Shown here: piece by piece, positions 23,774 through 32,300 of the stretch
How positions within the stretch are numbered: position 1 is the stretch's first letter
Layout of the letters: every line of letters begins with the position of its first letter
Origin: Marinimicrococcus sp033875255
GTDB lineage: Bacteria > Pseudomonadota > Alphaproteobacteria > Geminicoccales > Geminicoccaceae
DNA length: 64,000 nt
Assembly: GCA_033875255.1 (NCBI GenBank)
Contig: JAWZSN010000017.1
Coordinates: forward strand, 68,469 to 132,468
Reading direction: 5' to 3'
Made by a program: the position numbers and the translations under genes
The notes under the pieces: model-generated
Databases searched by the model: none
Told to the model about the DNA's origin: nothing
What the model saw: the letters and a program-made list of their open reading frames with translations, nothing else

Positions 23774-25375
23774 TCAGTGCCCGCCGGCGCTCTTGACGAC
23801 GGGCAGCTCGTTGAAGGTGTGGAACGGCGGCGGCGAGGATACCGTCCACTCGAGGGTCGTCGCCCCCTCGCCCCACGGATTGTCGGCGCACTTCGGGCCG
23901 GTCACGAAGGTCCGGTACAGCACGTAGAGGAAGAAGACCGCGCTGGCACCGGCGATGAAGGCTCCGACCGACGAGACCATGTTCCAGCCCGCATAGGCGT
24001 CGGGGTAGTCCGGGATGCGCCGCGGCATGCCGGCGAGGCCCAGGAAATGCTGCGGGAAGAAGGTGAGGTTCACGCCGATGAAGGTGAGCCAGAAGTGGAT
24101 CTTGCCGAGGCTCTCCGGGTACTGCCGGCCCGACATCTTGCCGACCCAGTAGTAGAAGCCGGCGAACACGCCGAACACCGCCCCCAGGCTCAGCACGTAG
24201 TGGAAGTGCGCCACCACGTAATAGGTGTCGTGCACCACCTGGTCCATGCCGGCATTGGCCAGCACGACACCGGTCACGCCGCCCACGGTGAACAGGAAGA
24301 TGAAGCCCACCGAGAAGAGCATCGGCGTGGTGAAGCGCAGCGAGCCGCCCCACATCGTCGCCACCCAGGAGAAGATCTTGATGCCGGTCGGCACCGCGAT
24401 GACCATGGTGGCCGCCGTGAAGTAGGCCTTCACGTCGACGTTCATGCCCACCGTGAACATGTGATGGGCCCACACCACGAAGCCGATCGCACCGATCGCC
24501 ACCATCGCGTAGGCCATGCCCAGATAGCCGAAAATCGGCTTTTTGGAGAAGGTCGAGATGATGTGGCTGACGATGCCGAAGGCCGGCAGGATCATGATGT
24601 AGACTTCGGGGTGGCCGAAGAACCAGAACAGATGCTGGTAGAGGATCGGATCACCGCCGCCGGCCGGGTCGAAGAAGCTGGTGCCGAAGTTGCGGTCGGT
24701 CAGCAGCATCGTGATGGCGCCGGCGAGGACCGGAACGGCGAGCAGCAGCAGGAACGCCGTCACCAGGATCGACCAGGCGAAGAGCGGCATCTTGTGCAGC
24801 GTCATGCCCGGCGCGCGCATGTTGAAAATGGTGGTGATGAAGTTGATGGCGCCCAGCAGCGAGCTGACGCCGGCCAGATGGAGCGAGAAGATCGCGAAAT
24901 CGACCGCCAGGCCGGGATGGCCCACCAAGCTCGAGAGCGGCGGGTACATCGTCCAGCCGCCGCCCATCCCGATGCCCACCACCGAGGACAGGAAGAACAG
25001 GGCCGAGGCGGGAACGAGCAGCCAGAAGCTGATGTTGTTCATGCGCGGGAACGCCATGTCGGGCGCCCCGATCATGAGCGGCATCATCCAGTTGCCGAAG
25101 CCGCCGATGAGAGCCGGCATCACGAAAAAGAAGATCATGATCAGGCCGTGCGACGTGACGAGCACGTTGAAGACCTGGTGATCCTCGATGAACTGGGTGC
25201 CGGGCTGCATGAGCTCGGCACGGAACACCATCGACATGGCCATGCCGATGAGGCCGGCGATGAATGCGAACACAAGGTACATCGTGCCGATGTCCTTGTG
25301 GTTTGTCGAATAGACCCAGCGCTTCCACCCGCGGGGGGCGCCGTGGTCGTCGGCATGTGCTGCTGCGTGAGCCAT
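23774..25375 (-). CDS. ctaD: Cytochrome c oxidase subunit I
   Basis: 533 residues, twelve helices. Diagnostic segments: WVYSTNHKDIGTMYLVFAFI at the N-terminus, heme-ligand FNVLVTSHGLIMIFF, the CuB/K-channel region FWFFGHPEVYIMILPAFGIV with the cross-linked His-Tyr pair, MNVDVKAYF, and HDTYYVVAHFHYVLSLGAVF carrying the heme a3 and heme a histidines. It is the catalytic subunit of the aa3 oxidase. It follows ctaC by 32 bases. Confidence 0.98.
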   Translation of the reverse strand: MAHAAAHADDHGAPRGWKRWVYSTNHKDIGTMYLVFAFIAGLIGMAMSMVFRAELMQPGTQFIEDHQVFNVLVTSHGLIMIFFFVMPALIGGFGNWMMPLMIGAPDMAFPRMNNISFWLLVPASALFFLSSVVGIGMGGGWTMYPPLSSLVGHPGLAVDFAIFSLHLAGVSSLLGAINFITTIFNMRAPGMTLHKMPLFAWSILVTAFLLLLAVPVLAGAITMLLTDRNFGTSFFDPAGGGDPILYQHLFWFFGHPEVYIMILPAFGIVSHIISTFSKKPIFGYLGMAYAMVAIGAIGFVVWAHHMFTVGMNVDVKAYFTAATMVIAVPTGIKIFSWVATMWGGSLRFTTPMLFSVGFIFLFTVGGVTGVVLANAGMDQVVHDTYYVVAHFHYVLSLGAVFGVFAGFYYWVGKMSGRQYPESLGKIHFWLTFIGVNLTFFPQHFLGLAGMPRRIPDYPDAYAGWNMVSSVGAFIAGASAVFFLYVLYRTFVTGPKCADNPWGEGATTLEWTVSSPPPFHTFNELPVVKSAGGH

Positions 25376-25407
25376 CCCGCTCGATCCCTCTCAGACGTCC
25401 TTGTGTG

Positions 25408-26244
25408 TCAGCGCGGGTCGACCTGGGCCGCCGCGAGGCGGTAGGCCGGGGCGTCGACCGCCGCGAACTTCTGCTGCGCTTCCTGCACCCACGCCTCGAA
25501 CTGATCGGCCGGCAGGGCCTCGATCGTGATCGGCATGAAGCCGTGATAGACGCCGCAGAGCTCGGAGCACTGACCGTAATAGGTCCCGGGCTGGTCGATG
25601 TTGATCCACAGCTCGTTGAGCCGTCCGGGGACCGCGTCGACCTTCACGCCCAGCGAGGGCATCGCCCAGCTGTGCAGCACGTCGGAAGCGGTGACCTGCA
25701 CCCGGATGTTCACGCCGGCCGGCACGACGACCCGGTTGTCGGTCTCCAGCAGCCGGAGCTGACCCGGCTGAAGGTCCTCGTCGGCGATCATCGTGGCGTC
25801 GAAGGCGAAGTTGCCGTGGTCGGGATACTCGTAGCTCCAGTACCACTGACGACCGATCGCCTTGATGGTCATCTCGGTCTTGGGCTGCACCTCCTGGAAG
25901 TAGAGGAGCTTGAACGACGGCACGGCCATGATCACGAGGATCAGCACCGGAACGGCGGTCCAGACCACCTCGAGAAGGGTGTTGTGGGTACGCTTGGACG
26001 GAACCGGATTGCGGTCCTCGCGGAAGCGCACGGCCACATAGATCAGCAGCGCGAGAACGAACACGCTGATGAGGACGCAGATCCACAGCAGGAGGTCGTG
26101 GAAGCTGGTCACCCGTTCCATGATGGGCGAATGGGCCGGCTGCAGGCCCAACTGCCAAGGCTGCGGGGCCGCGGCGTGGGCGACCTGGGCGAAGCCCGCC
26201 GCCGCCATAACGCCCCCCAGCAGGCGCAAGATCCTCGATGGCAT
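25408..26244 (-). CDS. ctaC: Cytochrome c oxidase subunit II
   Basis: 278 residues. Signal peptide (ILRLLGGVMAAAGFAQVAHA), two helices (LLLWICVLISVFVLALLIYV and VVWTAVPVLILVIMAVPSF), then a cupredoxin domain with the CuA site CSELCGVYHGFM and the aromatic patch QWYWSYEYP. ATG 26244 is chosen over the longer frame because it directly precedes the signal peptide and GGAGAGG lies upstream. It is first in the oxidase operon; the 190 bases upstream are shared with the divergent GGDEF/EAL gene and I see no convincing promoter there. Confidence 0.96.
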   Translation of the reverse strand: MPSRILRLLGGVMAAAGFAQVAHAAAPQPWQLGLQPAHSPIMERVTSFHDLLLWICVLISVFVLALLIYVAVRFREDRNPVPSKRTHNTLLEVVWTAVPVLILVIMAVPSFKLLYFQEVQPKTEMTIKAIGRQWYWSYEYPDHGNFAFDATMIADEDLQPGQLRLLETDNRVVVPAGVNIRVQVTASDVLHSWAMPSLGVKVDAVPGRLNELWINIDQPGTYYGQCSELCGVYHGFMPITIEALPADQFEAWVQEAQQKFAAVDAPAYRLAAAQVDPR

Positions 26245-26435
26245 GGCGCCTCGTACCTCTCCACTCGAAGCTTTGTCAGCACGCCGCGCTGGCGCGCAAG
26301 CGGCGTGATCCCGGTGCCGAATCCACGGGTGGCCCCGCCGGCGCTCTGTGCCGGAAGATAAAAGTGACCCCGCCGCAAAGCGCGTGACAGATTGTCGCAA
26401 TACGCGAGAATTCAACCGTTTGGCGGCACCACCGG

Positions 26436-27992
26436 ATGGCGCAGTTTATCCATTTTGCCGCCCGACGCGACGGAATTCTGTGCGGCCTTCTGCCGTCTGC
26501 TCCTGAAGATCCGCATCCCCGGGCCACGTCTTCTCCGCGCTTGGGGAGAAAGACCTCGTCGAGAGCGGACGCAAGGCTGCCTGAACACCGTCGTGAGGAA
26601 CCGCCAGGCGTGCATTTTGATAACGTTGAGGTTGAGGCGGCCAGCACGCCCGACGAACGTGCGCGGCGCGGGCTGGCGGCGCGGGCACGCCACCTGGCCG
26701 TGGCGGGCCGGGACCCGCTCACCGGCCTCCTCAGCCGGGTTACCCTGCTGAAGAAGCTGGAGAGGCTCGTCCGCCGCGAGGAGCAGCTCGCGCTGCTCTG
26801 CGTCGACCTGCGCGACTTTCGGGTCCTCAACGAATCGCTGGGCCACGCCACCGCCGACGCGCTGCTCGTGGCGGTGGCGCAGCGCCTGCGCCGCATCTTT
26901 CCCGAGGCTCCGGCATTGGCGCGCATTGGGGGTGACGCGTTCGCCGTCGCCTGCCCCGGCATCTACAGCGACGCGGAAGCCCGGGAGCAGGCGGAGCGGC
27001 TCGTCAGCGAGCTCTCGCGCCCCTACAGCGTCGCGGGGCGCGTGGTGCGTGTCGGCTGGTGGATCGGCGCAGCGCTGTGCCCGGCGCACGGCGACCGGTC
27101 GGAGGCCCTGCTGCGCGGTGCCGAAGCTGCCCTGCAGCGCGCCCGGGCCGAGCGCTGCGACGCGCCGGCCCTCTTCGCGCCGGCCATGCGCGTCGAGCTG
27201 CGCCAGCGCGCAGCGCTCGACTGCGACCTGCGTCGCTCGCTCGACGAGGACCATTTCCACCTCGCCTACCAGCCGATCCACGCGCTGGGCGACGGTGCCT
27301 TCGTGGGCGTGGAGTGCCTGCTCCGCTGGCGCCATCCCGAGCGCGGCGAGGTGCCCGCCGGCGACTTCATCCCGCTGGCCGAGGAAACCGGGCTGATCGT
27401 GCCGCTGGGCGCGCGCGTGCTTGGCCGGGCCTGCCGCCAGGCGGCCCAGTGGCAGACGGCGGGGCTGCCGCCTTTCCGGATCGCCGTCAATCTCTCGGCC
27501 AGCCAGTTCGCACAAAGCGACCTCGTCCAGACGGTCGAGGAGGCGCTTGCGGAATCCGGGCTGCCGGCCCGCATGCTCGAGCTCGAGATCACCGAGCGCG
27601 TGCTGGTGGCCGACGTCGAGGGGGCGCTCGAGGTGATCCGCCGGCTCAGGGCGCTGGGCGTTCGCATGGCGCTCGACGATTTCGGCACCGGCTACTCCTC
27701 GCTGGCCTATCTGCAGCGTTTCCCCTTCGACCGCCTGAAAATCGACCGCAGCTTTGTGGCCGGGCTCGGTGGCGAGGGACCGGGTCCGTCGATCGTGAGA
27801 ACAATCGTCCAGCTGGCGCATTCGCTGCAGATGGACGTGGTCGGCGAGGGCATCGAGACCCCCGCGCAGCTCCATCAGCTACGCCGCGCCGGCTGCGACT
27901 TCGGCCAGGGGTGGCTGTTCGCGCGGCCCTGCCCGGCAGCACGGATCGCCCAGCTGGCGCGCCTGCGAAAGCCGCTCGCCGAGGCGGTCTGA
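26436..27992 (+). CDS. GGDEF-EAL protein, probable c-di-GMP phosphodiesterase with degenerate GGDEF
   Basis: 518 residues from ATG 26436. No input domain or membrane helix is visible. The GGDEF domain (about 85-240) has GGDAF at 165-169 instead of GGDEF, so cyclase activity is doubtful. The EAL domain (about 260-510) reads ECLLRW at 293-298 and keeps the catalytic set in NLSASQF, LEITE, DDFGTGYSS, DRLKIDRSFV and VGEGIETPAQ, so it is probably active. The first 58 residues are low-complexity. GTG 26610 with GAGGAA upstream is an alternative start giving 460 residues. Divergent from ctaC; regulation not apparent. Confidence 0.92.
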   Translation: MAQFIHFAARRDGILCGLLPSAPEDPHPRATSSPRLGRKTSSRADARLPEHRREEPPGVHFDNVEVEAASTPDERARRGLAARARHLAVAGRDPLTGLLSRVTLLKKLERLVRREEQLALLCVDLRDFRVLNESLGHATADALLVAVAQRLRRIFPEAPALARIGGDAFAVACPGIYSDAEAREQAERLVSELSRPYSVAGRVVRVGWWIGAALCPAHGDRSEALLRGAEAALQRARAERCDAPALFAPAMRVELRQRAALDCDLRRSLDEDHFHLAYQPIHALGDGAFVGVECLLRWRHPERGEVPAGDFIPLAEETGLIVPLGARVLGRACRQAAQWQTAGLPPFRIAVNLSASQFAQSDLVQTVEEALAESGLPARMLELEITERVLVADVEGALEVIRRLRALGVRMALDDFGTGYSSLAYLQRFPFDRLKIDRSFVAGLGGEGPGPSIVRTIVQLAHSLQMDVVGEGIETPAQLHQLRRAGCDFGQGWLFARPCPAARIAQLARLRKPLAEAV

Positions 27993-28020
27993 GTCGGGCT
28001 GGAGCGCCTTGCGCCGCCCT

Positions 28021-28047
28021 GCCGCCACGGGCCTGCAGGCCGGCGGC
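28021..28047. terminator. Palindromic terminator-like hairpin between convergent genes
   Basis: GCCGCC / GGCGGC arms surround the palindrome GGCCTGCAGGCC, making a strong hairpin between the stop of the GGDEF/EAL gene and the stop of rsmE. There is no T-run on either strand, so termination is only inferred from position. Confidence 0.4.
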
Positions 28048-28048
28048 T

Positions 28049-28762
28049 TCAGCGAACGGCAGCCACCTGCCAGCACGACAGCGCGAACAGCGCCGCCGTC
28101 TCGGCCCGCAGGATGCGCGGCCCCAGCGAGACAGGGATGATGGCCGGGTGGCCCAGGAGGAGCTCGCGCTCGCGCGCGTCGAAGCCGCCCTCGGGGCCGA
28201 TCAGCAGGTCGTGCGGCCCCTTCCCGGCGAGAACGTCCGCCAGCGGCGGTCCCTCTCCCCGTTCGTCGGCGAACGCGATGCGCTCACCCTCGCCCCGCCC
28301 CTCGAGCCACAGCTTGAGTGGCTGCGGCTCGTCCACCTCCGGTACCTCGAGCCGCTCGCACTGCTCGGCCGCCTCGGTAGCGATTGCCGCGAGGCGCTGC
28401 GGCTTGCCGAGCTTGACCACGGTGCGCCGCGTGATCAGCGGCACGAGCCGCGAGGCCCCCAGCTCCACCGCCTTTTCCACCAGCCATTCCATGCGGTTGA
28501 GGCGGATGGGAGCGAAGTGCAGGACCGGCCCCGGCTCGGATGCGGGCGGACGCAGGCAGTCGGCCAGCTCGAGCACCGCGTTGTGGCGCCCGGCCTCGAG
28601 GATGCTCGCTGCCCACTCGCCCGACGCGACATTGAAGAGCCGCACCTCCGCACCCGGCTTGAGGCGTAGCACGTTCACGAGATAATGCGCGCGCTCCGCC
28701 TCGAGGCGCACCGTGGCGCCGGCCTCGAGCCTCATCGCGAGATGGAGGCGGGGCGTGGTCAT
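28049..28762 (-). CDS. rsmE: 16S rRNA (uracil(1498)-N(3))-methyltransferase RsmE
   Basis: 237 residues. The N-terminal PUA-like part (HYLVNVLRLKPGAEVRLFN) is followed by a SPOUT domain with RMEWLVEKAVELGASRLVPL, ERTV-like RRTVVKLGK, LIGPEGGFDARE and LGPRILRAETAA, the knotted AdoMet site. It methylates U1498 of 16S rRNA. The start ATG 28762 is fixed by an excellent ribosome site, AAAGGAGG (28780-28773), ten bases upstream. Divergent from ubiA. Confidence 0.96.
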   Translation of the reverse strand: MTTPRLHLAMRLEAGATVRLEAERAHYLVNVLRLKPGAEVRLFNVASGEWAASILEAGRHNAVLELADCLRPPASEPGPVLHFAPIRLNRMEWLVEKAVELGASRLVPLITRRTVVKLGKPQRLAAIATEAAEQCERLEVPEVDEPQPLKLWLEGRGEGERIAFADERGEGPPLADVLAGKGPHDLLIGPEGGFDARERELLLGHPAIIPVSLGPRILRAETAALFALSCWQVAAVR

Positions 28763-28813
28763 GATGCGGCGGCCTCCTTTACCCTGGACAGGTGCAAAGC
28801 TAGAAGACTGCCC

Positions 28814-29737
28814 ATGGCCAGACAAGCGATCGACAGCGCCGCGGCGGTTGCCGACCGGCAGATGGGCTGGGTCTACCGGCTGCCCTCGGCGCTGCGCGAC
28901 TACGCGCTGCTCGCCCGCTGGGACCGGCCCATCGGCACCTGGCTGCTGCTGCTACCCTGCTGGTGGGGGCTGGCGCTGGGCGGGACGCTGCCGAGTCCCT
29001 GGCTGATGCTGCTGTTCGCCGTGGGCGCCTTCGCCATGCGCGGCGCCGGCTGTACCGTCAACGATCTCGCCGACCGCGACTTCGACCGTCGCGTCGAGCG
29101 AACCCGCAACCGCCCGCTGGCGGCAGGCCGGGTGCGGCCGTGGCAGGCGGTGGCCTTCGTGCTGGCGCAGTGCCTCGTGGGCCTGGCGGTGCTGCTGTGG
29201 CTGCCGCCGGTGGCCGTCGCCGTGGCGTTCGCCAGCGTGCCGCTGGTCGTGGCCTACCCCTTCATGAAGCGCATCACCTACTGGCCGCAGGCCTTCTTGG
29301 GCCTCACCTTCAACTGGGGAGCGCTGGTGGGCTATGCCGCGGCCGAGGGCGCCCTGGCGCTGCCGGCCTTCCTGCTCTACGCCGCCGGCTTCTTCTGGAC
29401 CATGGGCTACGACACCATCTACGCGCACCAGGACAAGGCCGACGACGTGCTGGTGGGGGTGAAGTCGACGGCGCTGAAGCTGGGCGCGGCCACGCCGCGC
29501 TGGCTCTGGGGCTTTTACGGTGCGTCGCTGGCGCTGCTCGTCGCAGCGGCCGTGGCTGCCGGCTCCGGTCCGGGCTTCTTCCTGCTGCTGCCGCTGGTGG
29601 TGTGGACGCTGGCCCGGCAGATCGTCGGGATCGATCTCGACTCCACCGAGGGCTGCCTCGCCCGCTTCCGCAGCAACCGGCTGGCCGGGCTCGCCGTGTT
29701 CGCGGCGCTGCTGGCCGGGCACTGGATGCCCTGGTGA
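28814..29737 (+). CDS. ubiA: 4-hydroxybenzoate polyprenyltransferase
   Basis: Attaches the polyprenyl tail to 4-hydroxybenzoate in ubiquinone synthesis. 307 residues, about eight or nine helices. The first aspartate motif is NDLADRDFDRRVERTRNRPL; the second lies in YDTIYAHQDKADDVLVGVKS. RWDRPIGTWLLLLPCWWGLAL at the N-terminus is typical of UbiA. ATG 28814 is preferred to the longer frame, which runs antisense into rsmE. Confidence 0.96.
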   Translation: MARQAIDSAAAVADRQMGWVYRLPSALRDYALLARWDRPIGTWLLLLPCWWGLALGGTLPSPWLMLLFAVGAFAMRGAGCTVNDLADRDFDRRVERTRNRPLAAGRVRPWQAVAFVLAQCLVGLAVLLWLPPVAVAVAFASVPLVVAYPFMKRITYWPQAFLGLTFNWGALVGYAAAEGALALPAFLLYAAGFFWTMGYDTIYAHQDKADDVLVGVKSTALKLGAATPRWLWGFYGASLALLVAAAVAAGSGPGFFLLLPLVVWTLARQIVGIDLDSTEGCLARFRSNRLAGLAVFAALLAGHWMPW

Positions 29738-29747
29738 GGCTGCGGCC

Positions 29748-31148
29748 ATGGTGATCGGGCGGCTCGGCCGCGGCATCGGGCGGTTCGCCACCGAGCTCGT
29801 CACCGACGCCGGCCAGGTCGCCGACCGGGCGCTGGACCGCCATTTGCGGCTGGCCGTGACCGGCCTGAGGCGCAGCGGCAAGACCGTCTTCATCACCTCG
29901 CTGGTCCACCACCTGCTCGACGGCGGCGGCCTGCCCTTTCTCCAGGCGGTGCACGACGAGCGCTATCTGGGCGCTCGCCTGCTGCCGCCGGGCGACGGCG
30001 AGGCCTTCCCCTACGAGCCCTTCCATGCAGCCCTGAGCGGACCCGAGCCGTTCTGGCCCGAGGCCACCGAGCGGCTCTCGCGGCTGCGCCTCGAGCTGCG
30101 CTTTCGGACCGCCAATCGCGTCCTGCGCAACATCCAGCCGATCCAGCGCCTGGAGGTCGAGATCATCGACTATCCGGGCGAATGGCTGCTCGATCTGCCG
30201 CTTCTGGAAGCGAGCTTCGAGAGCTTTTCCGACGACGCGCTGCGCCACGCCGCCCGCGACCCGCGGGCCGGGCTGGCGCGGCCTTGGCTGGAGCGGGTGA
30301 CGGCGCTCGACCAGGCGGCCCCGGCCGACCGCGAGCTTCTTGCCGGGCTCGCTGCCGAGTATCGCCGCTACCTGCGGCGCTGCCAGGACGAGCTGGGCAT
30401 GAGCCTGGTGCAGCCCGGCCGCTTCACCAATCCGGGCGAGCTCGAGGGCTCCGAGCTTTTGGAGTTCTGCCCGCTGCCGCCGGGTGAGGGTCCGCCCGGC
30501 AGCCTGCGCGATCTGGCCGTCCGCCGCTTCGACCGCTACCGCCGCAAGGTGGTGCGGCGCTTCTACGAGGAGCATTTCAGCCGCTTCGACCGCCAGGTGG
30601 TGCTGGTCGACCTGTTGGCGAGCCTCAATCTCGGCCCCGCCCACTTCGCCGACACCCAAGAGGCGCTGGGGCTCATTCTCCAGAGCTTCCGCTACGGCAG
30701 CGGCGGGATCCTGCAGCGCCTGTTCGCGCCGCGCATCGACCGGCTGCTGTTTGCCGCCAGCAAGGCCGACCATGTGGCGCCGAGCCAGCATCCCGCCCTC
30801 AAGCAGCTTCTCGAGCGGCTGGTGGCCCCTGCCGCGCACGGCGCACGGCTGGAGGGCGTGCTGCCCGAGGTGATGGCGCTGGCCTCGCTGCGCTCCACCG
30901 ACGTGGTGCGCACCGAGCATCACGGCCAGGCGCTGTCCTGCGTGCGCGGCCGGCTCAAGGACGAGCCGCGCGAGACGGTGCTGTTCCCGGGCGAGGTGCC
31001 GCCCGACCCGCCAGGCCCCGAGGAATGGCGCGCCGACCGTTTCCGCTTCAAGGCGTTCGCGCCGCGCCGGCTGCGCCGCGCCCAGGCAGCCCAGCATATC
31101 CGCCTCGACCAGGCCCTCGAGTTCCTTTTGGGGGACAAGCTGCGATGA
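29748..31148 (+). CDS. YcjX family P-loop protein
   Basis: 466 residues. The Walker A sequence is GLRRSGKTVFITS near residue 41. Later YcjX landmarks are VEIIDYPGEWLLDLPLL, CPLPPGEG, VVLVDLLASLNLGP and FAASKADHVAPSQHPAL. Family members are predicted GTPases of unknown role, stress-induced in E. coli and encoded with the membrane protein YcjF, as here. It starts ten bases after ubiA and overlaps the next gene as ATGA. Confidence 0.93.
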   Translation: MVIGRLGRGIGRFATELVTDAGQVADRALDRHLRLAVTGLRRSGKTVFITSLVHHLLDGGGLPFLQAVHDERYLGARLLPPGDGEAFPYEPFHAALSGPEPFWPEATERLSRLRLELRFRTANRVLRNIQPIQRLEVEIIDYPGEWLLDLPLLEASFESFSDDALRHAARDPRAGLARPWLERVTALDQAAPADRELLAGLAAEYRRYLRRCQDELGMSLVQPGRFTNPGELEGSELLEFCPLPPGEGPPGSLRDLAVRRFDRYRRKVVRRFYEEHFSRFDRQVVLVDLLASLNLGPAHFADTQEALGLILQSFRYGSGGILQRLFAPRIDRLLFAASKADHVAPSQHPALKQLLERLVAPAAHGARLEGVLPEVMALASLRSTDVVRTEHHGQALSCVRGRLKDEPRETVLFPGEVPPDPPGPEEWRADRFRFKAFAPRRLRRAQAAQHIRLDQALEFLLGDKLR

Positions 31149-32146
31149 CCGGCAAGCACGGCCCCGAGCCCTTCGAGCTCGATCCGGCGACCGCCCGTGT
31201 GGTGCCCGAGTCGCCGCGGCCATCGCGCGAGGAGGAGGAGCAGCACGACGCCGAGGAGGAGACCCTGCGCCTCGCCCGGCGCCCGCGCGGCCGCGCCCGG
31301 CTGGCGCTCCTCGGCGGCGTCGCGCTCATCTTGCTGCTGCTCCTGCAGGCCGTGCTCTACGTGGTCGAGCTGTTCGAGACCACGCCGCTCCTGGCCCCGC
31401 CCTTCGCCATCCTTCTCGGCCTGATCGCCTTTTCCGTGCTGGGGATGCTGCTGCGCGAGCTGCGCGATCTCAGGCGCCTGCAAAAGCGCGCTCATCTGCG
31501 TCAGGCGGCCGAGCGGCTGGCGGTCTCGGAGCTGCACGGCGACGCTGCCGCGGTACTCGAGCCAGTCGCCGGCGAGCTCGGCCGCGACCCGCAGTTCGGC
31601 CAGGCCCTGGTCCGCTACCGCGGCAAGGTTTCCGATGCCTACAATGACGGTGAGCTGGTGCGCCTGTTCGAGCGCGAGGTGCTGGCGCCGGCCGACCGGC
31701 GCGCCTACCGGCTGGTGCTGGCGAGCGCCCGCGATGTGGGCCTGCTCACCGCGCTGAGCCCGCTGGGCCTGCTCGACGGGCTGCTCGTGCTGTGGCGCAC
31801 CATGCTGATGCTGCGCGCCATCTCCCGCCTCTACGGCATGGCGCCGGGCCCGGCGGCGACCTTGAGCCTGATGCGCCGCTCGCTGCGCAACGCGGCGCTG
31901 GCCGGGCTCGCCGACGTGGTGACCCACGCGACCGTCGAGCATGTGGGTGCGGGCGTCGCCGCCCTGCTCTCGGCCCGTGCCGGCCAGGGTGCCGGCAACG
32001 CGCTGCTCGCCGCCAAGCTCGGCATCGAGGCCGTCAAGGTGGCGCGGCCCTTGCCCTTCGTGGCCGAGGAGCCGCCGCGCCTGCGTCACGTCAGCCGCGC
32101 GCTCTTCGGCGGCGCGGAGAAGCAGGATATCCGCACCGGCGGCTGA
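31145..32146 (+). CDS. YcjF family (TIGR01620/DUF697-type) membrane protein
   Basis: 333 residues. An acidic, charged N-terminus of about 50 residues precedes two helices (LALLGGVALILLLLLQAVLY and LLAPPFAILLGLIAFSVLGM). A cytoplasmic part with a second hydrophobic region (GLLTALSPLGLLDGLLVLW) follows. This layout and the coupling to ycjX (ATGA overlap) identify the family. Function unknown; presumably a membrane anchor or partner for YcjX. Confidence 0.9.
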   Translation: MTGKHGPEPFELDPATARVVPESPRPSREEEEQHDAEEETLRLARRPRGRARLALLGGVALILLLLLQAVLYVVELFETTPLLAPPFAILLGLIAFSVLGMLLRELRDLRRLQKRAHLRQAAERLAVSELHGDAAAVLEPVAGELGRDPQFGQALVRYRGKVSDAYNDGELVRLFEREVLAPADRRAYRLVLASARDVGLLTALSPLGLLDGLLVLWRTMLMLRAISRLYGMAPGPAATLSLMRRSLRNAALAGLADVVTHATVEHVGAGVAALLSARAGQGAGNALLAAKLGIEAVKVARPLPFVAEEPPRLRHVSRALFGGAEKQDIRTGG

Positions 32147-32186
32147 CCCCTGCAGGAGCGCTGCGCGCGGCTTCTGCAACTGACGG

Positions 32187-32214
32187 ATAAAAAAGCACCG
32201 GCTGCGCGCCGTGC
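32187..32214 (-). terminator. Rho-independent terminator of gltBD
   Basis: Minus-strand stem GCACGGC / GCCGGTGC (one bulged base) followed by TTTTTTAT. It lies downstream of a second hairpin at 32258-32281, giving gltB a tandem stop. On the plus strand a GCAG-N-AGC hairpin at 32152-32177 after ycjF shares GCGCTGCGCGCGGCTT with the dispersed terminators. Confidence 0.75.
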
Positions 32215-32257
32215 CCAGGATGACTCCGGCCGATCACGCGAGCGTCTCCCAAACGGA

Positions 32258-32281
32258 ACGAGCGCCCCGAAAGGCGCTCGT
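32258..32281 (-). terminator. Strong hairpin just after gltB
   Basis: Nine perfect pairs (ACGAGCGCC / GGCGCTCGT) with a six-base loop, 20 bases after the gltB stop. On the minus strand it is followed by TCCGTTT, a weak T-tract. Confidence 0.55.
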
Positions 32282-32300
32282 CCTCGTCCTCGCGCCGCCC

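Noticed and set aside
26245..26435. Promoters in the ctaC / GGDEF-EAL divergent gap
   Set aside because: Several loose matches (for example TTGAAT and TTTATC) lack acceptable spacing, so no site is called.
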